DNA from: Nostocoides sp.
GTDB taxonomy: Bacteria; Actinomycetota; Actinomycetes; Actinomycetales; Dermatophilaceae
Length of the DNA: 64,000 nucleotides
Assembly (NCBI GenBank): GCA_016716625.1
Contig: JADJVJ010000001.1
Location: 496,001 to 560,000 of the forward strand
Reading direction: 5' to 3'
The stretch's first letter is position 1, and each line of letters begins with the position of its first letter. Below the pieces are notes generated by a model. That model was not told the DNA's origin and did no database searches. It was given only the letters and a program-made list of their open reading frames with translations. Position numbers and translations under genes: made by a program. Shown piece after piece: positions 14,936 through 25,397 of this stretch.

Positions 14936-15405
14936 TGCCTCGTAAAGGTCCCGCGCCCAAGCGCCCCCTCGTCGTCGACCCGGTGTACAGCAGCCCGCTG
15001 GTGACCGCCCTGGTCAACAAGATCCTCCTCGATGGCAAGAAGTCCATCGCCGAGACGATCGTCTACGGCGCCCTCGAGGGCTGCCGCGAGAAGACCGGCA
15101 CCGACCCGGTGGCCACCCTCAAGCGCGCGCTCGAGAACATCAAGCCGACCCTGGAGGTCAAGTCCCGCCGTGTCGGTGGTGCCACCTACCAGGTTCCGGT
15201 CGAAGTCAAGCCCAACCGGGCGACGACCCTTTCCCTGCGCTGGCTCGTCGGCTACAGCCGGCAGCGTCGTGAGAAGACGATGACCGAGCGCCTCATGAAC
15301 GAGATCCTCGACGCCTCCAACGGCCTCGGTGCCGCGGTCAAGCGTCGCGAGGACACCCACAAGATGGCCGAGTCCAACAAGGCCTTCGCACACTACCGCT
15401 GGTGA
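14935..15405 (+). CDS. rpsG: 30S ribosomal protein S7
   Basis: A 156-residue uS7, the primary assembly protein of the 30S head and part of the E site; family length. The N-terminus M-P-R-K-G-P-A and the [11 protein letters not shown] loop are characteristic. It starts in the stop of rpsL. In other bacteria S7 represses the str operon; a GTATGCC/GGCATAC hairpin follows before fusA and may lower downstream expression. Confidence 0.97.
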   Translation: MPRKGPAPKRPLVVDPVYSSPLVTALVNKILLDGKKSIAETIVYGALEGCREKTGTDPVATLKRALENIKPTLEVKSRRVGGATYQVPVEVKPNRATTLSLRWLVGYSRQRREKTMTERLMNEILDASNGLGAAVKRREDTHKMAESNKAFAHYRW

Positions 15406-15414
15406 CCCCAGCGT

Positions 15415-15455
15415 CGGGTATGCCGTCCCTCCACCCGGGGCGGACGGCATACCCG
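15415..15455 (+). terminator. Terminator or attenuator between rpsG and fusA
   Basis: A 14-bp perfect stem (15415-15428 with 15442-15455) with a 13-nt loop and no T tract. Both arms carry the GTATGCC/GGCATAC word. As fusA has no obvious separate promoter, partial termination is possible. Confidence 0.7.
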
Positions 15456-15523
15456 GCACCACCGCCGAGGTGACCTCGGCACCCCGCACCGCACCCACGA
15501 GACGCGAGAAGAGTCAAGACCAA

Positions 15524-17638
15524 GTGGCACAGGACGTCCTCACAGACCTCAAGCAGGTCCGCAACATCGGCATCATGGCGCACATCGACGCCGGCAAGAC
15601 GACGGTGACCGAGCGCATCCTCTTCTACACCGGTGTCAACCACAAGATCGGTGAGACCCACGACGGTGCGTCGACGACGGACTGGATGGAGCAAGAGAAG
15701 GAACGCGGCATCACGATCACCTCGGCCGCGGTGACCTGCTTCTGGGACAAGAACCAGATCAACATCATCGACACCCCCGGTCACGTCGACTTCACCGTCG
15801 AGGTGGAGCGCTCGCTGCGCGTCCTCGATGGCGCCGTCGCCGTCTTCGACGGCAAGGAGGGCGTCGAGCCCCAGTCCGAGACCGTGTGGCGCCAGGCGGA
15901 CAAGTACAAGGTCCCGCGGATCTGCTTCGTCAACAAGATGGACAAGCTCGGCGCGGACTTCTACTTCACGGTGAAGACGATCGTCGACCGCCTGGGCGCC
16001 GAGCCGCTGGTCCTCCAGCTGCCGATCGGCTCCGAGCACGACTTCGTCGGCGTCATCGACCTCATCGAGATGCGTGCCCTGGTCTGGCCGGGAGACGCCA
16101 AGGGTGATGTGACCATGGGCGCCAAGTACGAGATCCAGGAGATCCCGCAGGACCTGGCCGAGAAGGCCGAGGAGTACCGGCACGCCCTCATCGAGCGGGT
16201 CGCCGAGTCCGACGACGAGCTCATGGAGAAGTACCTCGAGGGTGGCGAGCTGACCGTCGATGAGCTCAAGGCCGGCATCCGGGCGCTCACCGTCACCGGT
16301 GAGGTCAACCCGGTCCTGTGTGGTTCGGCGTTCAAGAACCGCGGGGTCCAGCCGATGCTCGACGCCGTCGTCTCCTTCCTGCCCTCGCCGGTCGACGTGC
16401 CGCCGATGCAGGGGCACGCCCCGGGCAACGAGGAGGAGCACATCCTGCGTGCGCCGTCCGCGGAGGAGCCCTTCTCCGCGCTCGCCTTCAAGGTCGCCGC
16501 GCATCCGTTCTTCGGGACCCTCACCTTCATCCGGGTCTACTCGGGCCGGATCACCTCCGGCACCCAGGTGCTCAACTCCACCAAGGTGAAGAAGGAGCGC
16601 ATCGGGAAGCTCTTCCAGATGCACGCCAACAAGGAGAACCCAGTCGACGAGGCGCGCGCCGGCCACATTTACGCTGCCATCGGCCTCAAGGGCACGACGA
16701 CCGGTGACACGCTCTGCGACCTGGCGTCCCCGGTTGTGCTGGAGTCGATGACCTTCCCCGAGCCGGTCATCCAGGTCGCCATCGAGCCCAAGACCAAGGG
16801 CGACCAGGAAAAGCTCGGCACGGCCATCCAGAAGCTCGCCGAGGAGGACCCGACGTTCCAGGTCACCCTCGACGAGGAGACCGGCCAGACGATCATCGCC
16901 GGGATGGGCGAGCTCCACCTCGACATCCTGGTCGACCGGATGCGCCGCGAGTTCAAGGTCGAGGCGAACGTCGGGAAGCCCCAGGTGGCCTACCGCGAGA
17001 CGATTCGCCGGACCGTCGAGAAGCTCGACTACACCCACAAGAAGCAGACCGGTGGGTCGGGCCAGTTCGCCAAGATCCAGATCTCCATCGAGCCCCTGGA
17101 CACCTCCGACGGCGCCCTCTACGAGTTCGCCAACAAGGTCACCGGTGGTCGCGTTCCGCGCGAGTACATCCCATCGGTGGACGCCGGTATCCAGGACGCG
17201 ATGCAGTATGGCGTGCTGGCCGGGTACCCGCTCGTCGGGATCAAGGCGACTCTTCTCGATGGTGCCTACCACGACGTCGACTCTTCGGAGATGGCGTTCA
17301 AGATCGCCGGCTCCATGGCGCTCAAGGAGGCCGTCCGCAAGGCCGAGCCGGTCCTCCTCGAGCCGATGATGGCCGTCGAGGTGCGCACCCCTGAGGAGTA
17401 CATGGGTGACGTCATTGGTGACATCAACTCCCGCCGTGGCCAGATCCAGGCCATGGAGGACATCTCGGGTGCCAAGGTCGTCCGCGCGGTCGTCCCGCTC
17501 TCGGAAATGTTCGGTTACGTGGGTGACCTGCGGTCCAAGACCCAGGGTCGCGCGAACTACTCCATGGAGTTCGACTCCTACGCCGAGATCCCCCGGTCTG
17601 TCGCCGAGGAGATCATCAAGAAAACCCGTGGTGAGTGA
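15524..17638 (+). CDS. fusA: Elongation factor G
   Basis: The translocation GTPase, 704 residues, full length. Start GTG 15524 (V-A-Q-D-V-L-T-D-L) is preceded by a weak GAGAAGAG site; the longer frame from 15329 overlaps rpsG and is rejected. The G domain shows A-H-I-D-A-G-K-T-T (about 20-28), the switch region [15 protein letters not shown] and N-K-M-D. Domains III-V follow without gaps. It moves tRNAs and mRNA after peptide bond formation and recycles ribosomes with RRF. tuf follows 121 nt downstream. Confidence 0.97.
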   Translation: MAQDVLTDLKQVRNIGIMAHIDAGKTTVTERILFYTGVNHKIGETHDGASTTDWMEQEKERGITITSAAVTCFWDKNQINIIDTPGHVDFTVEVERSLRVLDGAVAVFDGKEGVEPQSETVWRQADKYKVPRICFVNKMDKLGADFYFTVKTIVDRLGAEPLVLQLPIGSEHDFVGVIDLIEMRALVWPGDAKGDVTMGAKYEIQEIPQDLAEKAEEYRHALIERVAESDDELMEKYLEGGELTVDELKAGIRALTVTGEVNPVLCGSAFKNRGVQPMLDAVVSFLPSPVDVPPMQGHAPGNEEEHILRAPSAEEPFSALAFKVAAHPFFGTLTFIRVYSGRITSGTQVLNSTKVKKERIGKLFQMHANKENPVDEARAGHIYAAIGLKGTTTGDTLCDLASPVVLESMTFPEPVIQVAIEPKTKGDQEKLGTAIQKLAEEDPTFQVTLDEETGQTIIAGMGELHLDILVDRMRREFKVEANVGKPQVAYRETIRRTVEKLDYTHKKQTGGSGQFAKIQISIEPLDTSDGALYEFANKVTGGRVPREYIPSVDAGIQDAMQYGVLAGYPLVGIKATLLDGAYHDVDSSEMAFKIAGSMALKEAVRKAEPVLLEPMMAVEVRTPEEYMGDVIGDINSRRGQIQAMEDISGAKVVRAVVPLSEMFGYVGDLRSKTQGRANYSMEFDSYAEIPRSVAEEIIKKTRGE

Positions 17639-17642
17639 CCGC

Positions 17643-17648
17643 TAGACT
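17643..17648 (+). promoter_or_regulatory. Possible -10 box of a tuf promoter
   Basis: TAGACT begins 4 nt after the fusA stop. The -35 is not clear, but tuf genes often have their own promoter here. Confidence 0.35.
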
Positions 17649-17759
17649 GGTCGCTGGTCACGAGCACGCACTCGAGAATCCAACCAACCCCTAATCGACG
17701 CCACGTCCCGCCCTGGGCGACCGGCGTACGTCTCAAAGAGTCCTGAGGAGGACAGACAA

Positions 17760-18956
17760 GTGGCGAAGGCAAAGTTCGAGCGGACCAAGCCGCACGTCAA
17801 CATCGGCACCATCGGTCACATCGACCACGGTAAGACGACGCTGACTGCTGCGATCTCCAAGGTCCTGCACGACAAGTACCCCGACGTGAACCCCAAGTTC
17901 GCGTTCGACGACATCGACAAGGCGCCTGAGGAGAAGCAGCGCGGTATCACCATCTCCATCGCGCACATTGAGTACCAGACCGAGGGTCGGCACTACGCCC
18001 ACGTCGACTGCCCGGGTCACGCGGACTACGTGAAGAACATGATCACGGGTGCGGCCCAGATGGACGGTGCGATCCTCGTGGTCGCGGCGACCGACGGCCC
18101 CATGCCGCAGACCAAGGAGCACATCATCCTGGCCCGCCAGGTCGGTGTCCCCTTCATCGTCGTGGCGCTCAACAAGGCCGACATGGTCGACGACGAGGAG
18201 CTCCTCGAGCTCGTCGAGATGGAGGTCCGTGAGCTCCTCTCGGACTACGAGTTCCCGGGCGACGACCTGCCGGTCGTCAAGGTCTCGGCGCTCAAGGCCC
18301 TCGAGGGCGACGCGGAGTGGGGCCAGACGGTCCTCGACCTCCTGCAGGCCGTCGACGACTACATCCCCGAGCCCGAGCGGGAGACGGACAAGCCGTTCCT
18401 CATGCCCGTCGAGGACGTCTTCACGATCACCGGCCGTGGCACCGTCGTCACCGGTCGTATCGAGCGTGGCGTCATCAAGGTCAACGAGGAGGTCGAGATC
18501 GTCGGCATCCACCCCGGCCCGCCGACCAAGACCACCGTCACCGGTGTCGAGATGTTCCGCAAGCTCCTCGACGAGGGTCGCGCTGGTGAGAACGTCGGTC
18601 TGCTCATCCGTGGCATCAAGCGCGAGGAGGTTGAGCGCGGCCAGGTCATCGTCAAGCCGGGTTCGATCACGCCGCACACCAACTTCGAGGCCAACGTCGT
18701 CATCCTCTCCAAGGACGAGGGTGGGCGGCACACGCCGTTCTACGACAACTACCGTCCGCAGTTCTACTTCCGGACCACGGACGTCACCGGTGTGGTCTCG
18801 CTGCCCGAGGGCACCGAGATGGTCATGCCCGGTGACAACACCGAGATGTCGGTCGAGCTCATCCAGCCGATCGCCATGGAGGAGGGCCTGAAGTTCGCCA
18901 TCCGTGAGGGTGGCCGGACCGTCGGCGCCGGCCGCGTCACCAAGATCACCAAGTGA
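17760..18956 (+). CDS. tuf: Elongation factor Tu
   Basis: A 398-residue GTPase that delivers aminoacyl-tRNA to the ribosome. Start GTG 17760 follows TGAGGAGGA. The G domain has G-H-I-D-H-G-K-T-T (about 19-27), [14 protein letters not shown] and N-K-A-D. The C-terminal barrel has the unmutated [10 protein letters not shown] site for tRNA and elfamycin antibiotics. Only one tuf copy is in the window. A strong hairpin closes the transcript. Confidence 0.98.
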   Translation: MAKAKFERTKPHVNIGTIGHIDHGKTTLTAAISKVLHDKYPDVNPKFAFDDIDKAPEEKQRGITISIAHIEYQTEGRHYAHVDCPGHADYVKNMITGAAQMDGAILVVAATDGPMPQTKEHIILARQVGVPFIVVALNKADMVDDEELLELVEMEVRELLSDYEFPGDDLPVVKVSALKALEGDAEWGQTVLDLLQAVDDYIPEPERETDKPFLMPVEDVFTITGRGTVVTGRIERGVIKVNEEVEIVGIHPGPPTKTTVTGVEMFRKLLDEGRAGENVGLLIRGIKREEVERGQVIVKPGSITPHTNFEANVVILSKDEGGRHTPFYDNYRPQFYFRTTDVTGVVSLPEGTEMVMPGDNTEMSVELIQPIAMEEGLKFAIREGGRTVGAGRVTKITK

Positions 18957-18986
18957 TCTGACGCGGGTCGCCTCCCGACTCATCGA

Positions 18987-19024
18987 CGAAGGGCCCGTAT
19001 GCCGACCGGCATACGGGCCCTTCG
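18987..19024. terminator. Bidirectional terminator after tuf
   Basis: A 17-bp or longer perfect stem (18987-19003 with 19008-19024) around GACC, carrying GTATGCC and GGCATAC. It lies between convergent genes; the plus-strand arm is followed by a T-containing stretch. Confidence 0.85.
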
Positions 19025-19059
19025 CTCTTGTCCGCCCGGCAGCTGCCTGCCCGGGTGGC

Positions 19060-19698
19060 TCAGCCGCGGGGGCCGCCCGGGCCGCCGAGGACCCCGGCGT
19101 CGAAGGCCTTGAGGACGGAGGCCTTGTCGGATGCGGTGATCGTGCCCGCCGTGACCGCCGCGTCGAGCCGGGTGCTCAGCGCCGCCTTGTGCTCGGCCTG
19201 GTGCGCGGCCCGGATCTCGGTGAGCGCAGTGGTCACCTTGGCCTCGCTGACGCCGAGCTCTTTGGCCAGGGCGGCGGCGAACGCCTTCTCGCGGGCGGCG
19301 ATCTCGGCGGCGGTCGGTGGGGTCGGGGTGCTCTGGGTGCTCCCGGTGTCGGCGTTCGGCGCGGCCGGTCGCAGCGCCTCGTGGACCTTGGCGAGGGCGG
19401 CGGTGACCTTGGCCTCGTCGACGCCGAGCTTGCTGGCCAGGGTCGCGGCATCGATGCCGCGCATGCCCTTGCCCTTCCCGCCGGGTCCGCCGGGGCCGCG
19501 GTCGCCCTGGGCGCCACCCGGGGTCGCCGTGGCGGTGCCGATGCCAGAGTTGGCGGCCTGGCTGCCGGAGGACACCGAGGTGGAGGTCGAGGGGGACGGT
19601 GTGGTTTCGGCGTTCGCGCTGGCGATGCCGAGGCCGGTGCCGAGGGCGAGCAGCCCGCCGAGGGCGGTGACCTTGATCGAGGTGGGGGAGATTCCCAT
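19060..19698 (-). CDS. Secreted helical protein of unknown function
   Basis: A 212-residue protein, start ATG 19698 with AAGGAG upstream on the minus strand. A signal peptide is visible (residues 1 to about 30, S-I-K-V-T-A-L-G-G-L-L-A-L-G-T-G-L-G-I-A-S-A-N-A), cleaved after A-N-A. A Ser/Thr-rich segment and a Gly/Asp/Lys patch follow, then two similar helical units, each starting L-G-V-x-E-A-K-V-T-x-A-L (roughly residues 91 and 151), and a Gly/Pro-rich end. The units suggest a duplicated helix-hairpin. The role is unknown; the family appears in several actinobacteria as small exported proteins. Confidence 0.7.
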   Translation of the reverse strand: MGISPTSIKVTALGGLLALGTGLGIASANAETTPSPSTSTSVSSGSQAANSGIGTATATPGGAQGDRGPGGPGGKGKGMRGIDAATLASKLGVDEAKVTAALAKVHEALRPAAPNADTGSTQSTPTPPTAAEIAAREKAFAAALAKELGVSEAKVTTALTEIRAAHQAEHKAALSTRLDAAVTAGTITASDKASVLKAFDAGVLGGPGGPRG

Positions 19699-19724
19699 GA
19701 TGATGCACTCCTTGCGGTGAGGTG

Positions 19725-19748
19725 GCGGTCGCCGCGGGTGGCGACCGC
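19725..19748 (-). promoter_or_regulatory. 5' UTR hairpin of the secreted protein gene
   Basis: A 9-bp perfect stem (19725-19733 with 19740-19748) lies 27 nt upstream of the start on the minus strand. It could modulate translation or RNA stability. Confidence 0.35.
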
Positions 19749-19844
19749 TCATACCGACGACTCTGGACGGCATACTTAGGTGGGCCACATGGCGGCGCTG
19801 TCAGTCACCTGTCGGTTCCCCCTCCGGCCCCGGGGTCGGGCGAT

Positions 19845-19874
19845 TTGGCTGGGCAGCTCTGCCTCTGGCATGAT
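19845..19874 (+). promoter_or_regulatory. Probable S10 operon promoter
   Basis: TTGGCT (19845-19850) and CATGAT (19869-19874) are 18 nt apart. The leader to rpsJ would be about 255 nt, typical of S10 operons that are regulated by a ribosomal protein. I found no protein-coding gene between 19789 and 20136. Confidence 0.55.
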
Positions 19875-20136
19875 TGTCAGGTTGCTTGGCGTGCGGACTT
19901 CTCACCGGGTCTGCCCACCGTCGATGACAGCCGGCCAGTGGCCGATGGCGTCGACGAAGAGTCAAGCCCCGGGCAGCTCCGGGACCTCCCACCACCGTGG
20001 TCGTGACGAGAAATCGTCCCGCCGACGAGCGGAGTAAGGGCGACACGCCCGACCGCGTGGGTCGGAGGAGTCGGAGCTGGACGGGCCACAGACACGCACA
20101 ACCCATCGAGCAGTGAACCGAGAGAACGGACGAAAG

Positions 20137-20445
20137 ATGGCGGGACAGAAGATCCGCATCCGACTGAAGTCGTATGACCACGAGGTCATCGACTCCTCGG
20201 CGCGCAAGATCGTCGACACGGTCACCCGTGCCGGTGCGACCGTGGTCGGCCCCGTGCCGCTCCCGACGGAGAAGAACGTCTTCTGCGTCATCCGGTCGCC
20301 GCACAAGTACAAGGACAGCCGCGAGCACTTCGAGATGCGCACCCACAAGCGCCTCATCGACATCATCGACCCGACGCCCAAGGCCGTCGACTCGCTGATG
20401 CGTCTCGACCTTCCGGCTGACGTCAACATCGAGATCAAGCTCTGA
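20137..20445 (+). CDS. rpsJ: 30S ribosomal protein S10
   Basis: A 102-residue uS10, a 30S head protein that also partners NusB in antitermination. ATG 20137 follows GGACGAAAG. The sequence has the family core [10 protein letters not shown] and R-T-H-K-R-L-I-D-I. It is the first gene of the S10 series; rplC starts 13 nt later. Confidence 0.98.
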   Translation: MAGQKIRIRLKSYDHEVIDSSARKIVDTVTRAGATVVGPVPLPTEKNVFCVIRSPHKYKDSREHFEMRTHKRLIDIIDPTPKAVDSLMRLDLPADVNIEIKL

Positions 20446-20458
20446 GGCGAGACCCACG

Positions 20459-21109
20459 ATGAATGCAACGAAAACGCAGAAGGGACTCCTCGGCACCAAG
20501 CTGGGGATGACCCAGGTCTGGGACGAGCAGAACAAGCTCATCCCTGTCACCATCATCCAGGCCGGCCCGTGCGTGGTCACCCAGGTGCGTACCGCGGAGA
20601 CCGACGGCTACGCCGCGGTCCAGCTCGGCTACGGCGCCATTGACCCGCGCAAGGTCACCAAGCCGCTCACCGGCCACTTCGAGAAGGCCGGGGTCACCCC
20701 GCGCCGTACTCTTGTCGAGATCCGCACCGCCGACGCGAGCGAGTACGCCGCCGGCCAGGAGCTCGGAGCCGACACCTTCGAGGCCGGCCAGAGTGTCGAC
20801 GTCACCGGCACCACCAAGGGCAAGGGCTTCGCCGGTGTCATGAAGCGTCACGGCTTCGCCGGTGTCTCGTCCTCGCACGGTGCGCACCGCAACCACCGCA
20901 AGCCGGGCTCGATCGGTGGCTGCGCCACCCCGGGCCGGGTGTTCAAGGGCATGCGGATGGCCGGTCGTATGGGCGGCGTGCGCCAGACCACCCAGAACCT
21001 CACGATCCACGCCGTGGACGCCGACAAGGGCCTGCTCATCGTCAAGGGCGCCGTTCCCGGCCCCCGCGGTGCGGTCGTCCTGGTCCGCACGGCCGCGAAG
21101 GGAGCCTGA
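20459..21109 (+). CDS. rplC: 50S ribosomal protein L3
   Basis: A 216-residue uL3. Its long loop reaches the peptidyl transferase centre; the [10 protein letters not shown] start and the [14 protein letters not shown] loop are visible. Normal length, no extension. The 7-nt gap to rplD implies coupled translation. Confidence 0.97.
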   Translation: MNATKTQKGLLGTKLGMTQVWDEQNKLIPVTIIQAGPCVVTQVRTAETDGYAAVQLGYGAIDPRKVTKPLTGHFEKAGVTPRRTLVEIRTADASEYAAGQELGADTFEAGQSVDVTGTTKGKGFAGVMKRHGFAGVSSSHGAHRNHRKPGSIGGCATPGRVFKGMRMAGRMGGVRQTTQNLTIHAVDADKGLLIVKGAVPGPRGAVVLVRTAAKGA

Positions 21110-21116
21110 GTCAGCC

Positions 21117-22088
21117 ATGGCTACTAAGACCCTCAACGTTGACCTGCCCGCCGAGATCTTCGACGTCCAGACCAATGTTCCGCTGATTCACCAGGTCGTC
21201 GTCGCCCAGCTCGCCGCCGCGCGTCAGGGCACGCACGCGACCAAGACCCGGGGCATGGTATCCGGTGGTGGCCGCAAGCCGTACAAGCAGAAGGGCACCG
21301 GCCGCGCCCGTCAGGGCTCGACCCGGGCGCCGCAGTTCGCCGGCGGTGGCACCGTCCACGGCCCGCAGCCGCGCGACTACACCCAGCGGACCCCGAAGAA
21401 GATGAAGGCCGCCGCCCTGCGCGGGGCTCTCTCCGATCGGGCCCGTCACGGCCGGATCCACATCGTGGAGTCCATCGCCGGTGGCGATGTCCCCTCGACC
21501 AAGGCTGCGGCCGCGCTGCTCTCCAGCCTCACCGAGCGCCGCAACCTGCTCGTCGTGCTCGACCGTCCCGACCTGGTGTCGCTGAAGTCGGTCCGCAACC
21601 TCGACAACGTCCACGTCCTGGCCGTCGACCAGCTCAACACGTATGACGTGCTGTGCGCCGACGACATCGTCTTCACCAAGGCCGCCTACGACACCTTCGT
21701 CGGGGGCAGCGCCGAGGCTGCGGCCCCGGTCGCCAAGGTTGAGAAGGCTGAGAAGCCCGCCAAGGCCGAGAAGGCTGAGAAGCCCGCCAAGGCCGAGAAG
21801 GCCGAGGCCGCCGAGCTCACCCTCGACGACGCCGCGACCGACGAGCCCGCGAATGCCCCGAGCACCCTCACCGAGCTCCCCACGGGTGCGGCCGCCGCGC
21901 TCGCGGACGGCTCGGCCCCCGAGGGCTACGAGGTCAAGGGCAACGCCGACTCCGGCCTGTACCACCTCCCCGGTGGCCGCTGGTATGACGCGACCGTCGC
22001 CGAGTTCTGGTTCAAGAACGAGGCCGACGCCAAGGCCGCTGGCTTCACCAAGGCCGGTACCAGGAAGAAGTCGGAGGACACCAAGTGA
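21117..22088 (+). CDS. rplD: 50S ribosomal protein L4 with a C-terminal extra domain
   Basis: uL4 lines the peptide exit tunnel and in many bacteria represses the S10 operon. Here it is 323 residues, about 110 longer than usual. Residues 1 to about 200 are the normal protein, including the tunnel loop [10 protein letters not shown] linker (about 205-230) repeats K-A-E-K-P-A-K-A-E. From about residue 233 a compact domain follows, with [17 protein letters not shown] and A-E-F-W-F, which strongly resembles the tail of L17 in this window (the sunset-like pattern). The extra domain probably faces the ribosome surface; its role is unknown. The stop overlaps rplW by 4 nt. Confidence 0.95.
   Translation: MATKTLNVDLPAEIFDVQTNVPLIHQVVVAQLAAARQGTHATKTRGMVSGGGRKPYKQKGTGRARQGSTRAPQFAGGGTVHGPQPRDYTQRTPKKMKAAALRGALSDRARHGRIHIVESIAGGDVPSTKAAAALLSSLTERRNLLVVLDRPDLVSLKSVRNLDNVHVLAVDQLNTYDVLCADDIVFTKAAYDTFVGGSAEAAAPVAKVEKAEKPAKAEKAEKPAKAEKAEAAELTLDDAATDEPANAPSTLTELPTGAAAALADGSAPEGYEVKGNADSGLYHLPGGRWYDATVAEFWFKNEADAKAAGFTKAGTRKKSEDTK
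21744..21806 (+). repeat. 27-bp tandem repeat in the L4 linker
   Basis: A 27-bp unit (21744-21770 and 21771-21797) plus 9 bases of a third copy, encoding K-A-E-K-P-A-K-A-E. The period of nine codons keeps the frame. Confidence 0.85.
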
Positions 22089-22384
22089 GCCAGACCAAGA
22101 ACCCCCGCGACATCCTGATCTCCCCGGTGGTCTCGGAGAAGTCGTACTCGCTGCTCGACGAGGGCAAGTACACCTTCATTGTCGACCCGCGGTCGAACAA
22201 GACCGAGATCAAGATCGCCGTCGAGCAGATCTTCGGCGTCAAGGTCGACTCGGTCCACACGATGAACCGCCAGGGCAAGGCGCGCCGTACCCGTTTCGGG
22301 TTGGGCAAGCGCAAAGACACCAAGCGCGCGATCGTGACCCTCCGCGAGGGCTCGATCGATATCTTCGGCAGCGCCGGCGCCTGA
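22085..22384 (+). CDS. rplW: 50S ribosomal protein L23
   Basis: A 99-residue uL23 at the exit tunnel, the docking site for trigger factor and SRP. GTG 22085 overlaps the rplD stop (GTGA). [10 protein letters not shown] and the R-R-T-R-F-G loop are typical. Normal length. Confidence 0.97.
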   Translation: MSQTKNPRDILISPVVSEKSYSLLDEGKYTFIVDPRSNKTEIKIAVEQIFGVKVDSVHTMNRQGKARRTRFGLGKRKDTKRAIVTLREGSIDIFGSAGA

Positions 22385-22406
22385 GGAAGCTGAGGAAGAC
22401 GTAACC

Positions 22407-23243
22407 ATGGGTATCCGTAAGTACAAGCCGACCACGCCGGGACGTCGTGGCTCGAGCGTCGCTGACTTCGTCGAAGTCACCCGCTCGACCCCCGAGAAGT
22501 CCCTCGTGCGTCCGCTCACCAAGAGCGGCGGCCGCAACAGCAATGGCCGCATCACCACCCGCCACATCGGTGGCGGTCACAAGCGCGCCTACCGGGTCAT
22601 CGACTTCCGTCGTCACGACAAGGACGGCGTGCCGGCGAAGGTCGCGCACATCGAGTACGACCCCAACCGCACCGCGCGGATCGCGCTCCTGCACTACGCC
22701 GACGGCGAGAAGCGATACATCCTCGCCCCCAAGGGCCTCGAGCAGGGCATGCCGATCGAGAACGGGCCGGGCGCCGACATCAAGCCGGGCAACAGCCTGC
22801 CGCTGCGCAACATCCCGACCGGTACGGTCATCCACGCCGTCGAGCTCAAGCCCGGTGGCGGAGCCAAGATCGCCCGCTCTGCGGGAGTTCGAGTTCAGCT
22901 CGTCGCCAAGGACGGTCCGTACGCCCAGCTGCGTATGCCGTCCGGTGAGATCCGTAACGTCGACGTCCGCTGCCGCGCCACCATCGGCGAGGTCGGCAAC
23001 GCCGAGCAGAGCAACATCAACTGGGGTAAGGCCGGCCGGATGCGGTGGAAGGGCAAGCGCCCGACCGTCCGTGGTGTCGTCATGAACCCGGTCGACCACC
23101 CGCATGGTGGTGGTGAGGGTCGCACCTCCGGTGGTCGCCACCCGGTGAGCCCATGGGGCAAGCCCGAGGGCCGCACCCGCCGCCCCGGCAAGCCGAGCGA
23201 CAAGCTCATCGTCCGCCGTCGTCGCACCGGCAAGAAGCGCTGA
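22407..23243 (+). CDS. rplB: 50S ribosomal protein L2
   Basis: A 278-residue uL2, needed for subunit association and peptidyl transfer. ATG 22407 follows GAGGAAG. The catalytic-region signature [13 protein letters not shown] is present with its conserved histidine. Normal length. Confidence 0.98.
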   Translation: MGIRKYKPTTPGRRGSSVADFVEVTRSTPEKSLVRPLTKSGGRNSNGRITTRHIGGGHKRAYRVIDFRRHDKDGVPAKVAHIEYDPNRTARIALLHYADGEKRYILAPKGLEQGMPIENGPGADIKPGNSLPLRNIPTGTVIHAVELKPGGGAKIARSAGVRVQLVAKDGPYAQLRMPSGEIRNVDVRCRATIGEVGNAEQSNINWGKAGRMRWKGKRPTVRGVVMNPVDHPHGGGEGRTSGGRHPVSPWGKPEGRTRRPGKPSDKLIVRRRRTGKKR

Positions 23244-23258
23244 TAGGAGCCTGGAGTA

Positions 23259-23540
23259 ATGCCTCGTAGCCTCAAGAAGGGCCCCTTCATCGACGACCAC
23301 CTTCAGAAGAAGGTGGACGCCCAGAACGAAGCGGGCACCAAGAACGTCATCAAGACCTGGTCCCGTCGGAGCGTCATCAGCCCCGACATGCTCGGTCACA
23401 CCTTCGCCGTCCACGATGGCCGCAAGCACCACCCGGTGTTCGTCACCGAGTCGATGGTCGGCCACAAGCTCGGCGAGTTCGCACCGACCCGCACCTTCAA
23501 GGGTCACGTGAAGGAAGACAAGAAGGGGCGTCGTCGCTGA
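23259..23540 (+). CDS. rpsS: 30S ribosomal protein S19
   Basis: A 93-residue uS19 of the 30S head. [10 protein letters not shown] and the central W-S-R-R-S-V-I form the family pattern. GGAGTA precedes the ATG. The stop overlaps rplV by one base. Confidence 0.98.
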   Translation: MPRSLKKGPFIDDHLQKKVDAQNEAGTKNVIKTWSRRSVISPDMLGHTFAVHDGRKHHPVFVTESMVGHKLGEFAPTRTFKGHVKEDKKGRRR

Positions 23541-23926
23541 TGTCTGACACCACCACCATCGAGGCGCGCGCCTGCGCCCGTCACGTCCGCGTGACGCCGA
23601 TGAAGGCCCGCCGGGTCGTCGACCTCATCCGCGGTAAGGCCGCGACCGAGGCCGTGAGCGTGCTCAAGTTCGCGCCGCAGAGCGCGAGCGAGCCCGTCCG
23701 CAAGGTCCTCGAGTCCGCGATCGCCAATGCCCGGGTCAAGGCCGACGCCACGGCACAGCGCTTCGACGAGCGTGAGCTCGTCGTCGCCGAGGCCTACGTC
23801 GACGAGGGCCCGACGATGAAGCGGTTCCGCCCGCGGGCCCAGGGCCGGGCCAGCCGGATCAACAAGCGCACGAGCCACATCACCGTGGTCGTCGCTCCCA
23901 AGACCACGAACGGAGGCACTCGCTGA
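23540..23926 (+). CDS. rplV: 50S ribosomal protein L22
   Basis: A 128-residue uL22 whose beta-hairpin lines the exit tunnel near the macrolide site. The start sits in the S19 stop (TGATG). The hairpin region ([14 protein letters not shown]) is intact. The C-terminus extends about 12 residues past the fold. It ends in the rpsC start. Confidence 0.97.
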   Translation: MSDTTTIEARACARHVRVTPMKARRVVDLIRGKAATEAVSVLKFAPQSASEPVRKVLESAIANARVKADATAQRFDERELVVAEAYVDEGPTMKRFRPRAQGRASRINKRTSHITVVVAPKTTNGGTR

Positions 23927-24726
23927 TGGGCCAGAAAGTCAACCCGCACGGTTTCCGTTTGGGCATCACCACGGAGCACCGCAGCCGCTGGTTCGCCGAC
24001 TCGACCAAGGAGGGTCAGCGCTACCGCGACTATGTCAAGGAGGACGTGGCGATCCGCAAGCTCATGTCCGAGGGCATGGACCGGGCCGGTATCGCCCGGG
24101 TCGACATCGAGCGCACCCGTGACCGGGTCCGCGTCGACATCCACACCGCCCGCCCCGGCATCGTCATCGGCCGCCGCGGCGCCGAGGCCGACCGCATCCG
24201 GGGTGAGCTGGAGAAGCTCACCGGCAAGCAGGTGCAGCTCAACATCCTCGAGGTGAAGAACCCCGAGATCGAGTCCCAGCTCGTCGCCCAAGGCATCGCC
24301 GAGCAGCTCTCCGCCCGCGTGTCCTTCCGGCGCGCGATGCGCAAGGGTATGCAGTCGGCGACCCGCGCGGGTGCCAAGGGCATCCGGGTGCAGGTCTCCG
24401 GCCGTCTCGGCGGCGCCGAGATGAGCCGTACCGAGTTCTACCGCGAGGGTCGGGTGCCGCTGCACACGCTCCGCGCCCAGATCGACTACGGGTTCTACGA
24501 GGCCAAGACCACCTTCGGGCGCATCGGCGTCAAGGTGTGGATCTACAAGGGTGACCTCACCGCTCGCGAGCTCGCGGCCCAGCAGGCCACGGCTGCTCGT
24601 GGTGACCGTCGCGGCCCGCGCCGTGACGGTGCGGACCGCCCGGCCCGCGCCCGTCGTCCCGAGACCGCCGCCGAGCAGACCAGCCCCGAGGCTGTGCCCG
24701 CCGCCGCGGCCACCGAGGAGTCCTGA
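23926..24726 (+). CDS. rpsC: 30S ribosomal protein S3
   Basis: A 266-residue uS3, part of the mRNA entry channel and helicase. The KH domain holds I-G-R-R-G-A-E (about 83-89), and the C-terminal domain carries R-A-Q-I-D-Y-G. A low-complexity tail from about 215 (Arg/Ala, then Glu/Pro/Ala) is usual in actinobacteria. TGATG overlap with rplV; 6-nt gap to rplP. Confidence 0.97.
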   Translation: MGQKVNPHGFRLGITTEHRSRWFADSTKEGQRYRDYVKEDVAIRKLMSEGMDRAGIARVDIERTRDRVRVDIHTARPGIVIGRRGAEADRIRGELEKLTGKQVQLNILEVKNPEIESQLVAQGIAEQLSARVSFRRAMRKGMQSATRAGAKGIRVQVSGRLGGAEMSRTEFYREGRVPLHTLRAQIDYGFYEAKTTFGRIGVKVWIYKGDLTARELAAQQATAARGDRRGPRRDGADRPARARRPETAAEQTSPEAVPAAAATEES

Positions 24727-24732
24727 TCCGAC

Positions 24733-25152
24733 ATGCTCATTCCCCGTCGCGTCAAGCACCGTAAGCAGCACCACCCCGGTCGGGGCGGCGCCGCCAAGGG
24801 TGGCACGACCATCGCCTTCGGTGACTACGGCATCCAGGCCCTCGAGCCGGCCTACGTCACCAACCGTCAGATCGAGGCCGCGCGTATCGCGATGACTCGG
24901 TATATCAAGCGTGGTGGAAAGGTGTGGATCAACATCTACCCCGACCGTCCGCTGACCAAGAAGCCGGCCGAGACCCGGATGGGATCCGGTAAGGGTTCCC
25001 CCGAATGGTGGATCGCCAACGTCAAGCCCGGCCGTGTCATGTTCGAACTCTCCGGTGTTCCGGAGGACATTGCGCGCGAAGCCATGCGCCTCGCGATGCA
25101 CAAGCTGCCGATGAAGACCCGCTTCGTCCGGCGTGAGGGTGGTGACTTCTGA
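24733..25152 (+). CDS. rplP: 50S ribosomal protein L16
   Basis: A 139-residue uL16 at the A site. [13 protein letters not shown] and the loop R-M-G-S-G-K-G (80-86) match the family. The stop overlaps rpmC (TGATG). Confidence 0.98.
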   Translation: MLIPRRVKHRKQHHPGRGGAAKGGTTIAFGDYGIQALEPAYVTNRQIEAARIAMTRYIKRGGKVWINIYPDRPLTKKPAETRMGSGKGSPEWWIANVKPGRVMFELSGVPEDIAREAMRLAMHKLPMKTRFVRREGGDF

Positions 25153-25397
25153 TGGCAGTCGGTTCCAAGGACCTGACCTCCAACGAGCTGCGCGGCTTCG
25201 ACGACGACCGTCTCGCCGACGAGCTCCGCAAGGCCAAGGAGGAGCTGTTCAACCTCCGGTTCCAGTCGGCCACCGGTCAGCTCGACAACCACGGGCGGCT
25301 CAAGGCCGTCCGCAAGGACATTGCCCGGATCTACACCGAGATGCGTGAGCGCGAGCTCGGCATCGGCGCCGCCCCGAGCAAGGAGAGCGCGAAGTGA
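25152..25397 (+). CDS. rpmC: 50S ribosomal protein L29
   Basis: An 81-residue uL29, a two-helix protein at the exit tunnel. The core [14 protein letters not shown] is visible. The short C-terminal extension is normal for actinobacteria. It overlaps rpsQ by 4 nt. Confidence 0.97.
   Translation: MAVGSKDLTSNELRGFDDDRLADELRKAKEELFNLRFQSATGQLDNHGRLKAVRKDIARIYTEMRERELGIGAAPSKESAK

Noticed and set aside
15329..15523. Longer N-terminus for fusA
   Set aside because: It overlaps rpsG and the hairpin after it; GTG 15524 gives the usual start.
19722..20006. Open frame in the S10 leader
   Set aside because: No ribosome-binding site or family pattern, and it runs across the promoter and leader.
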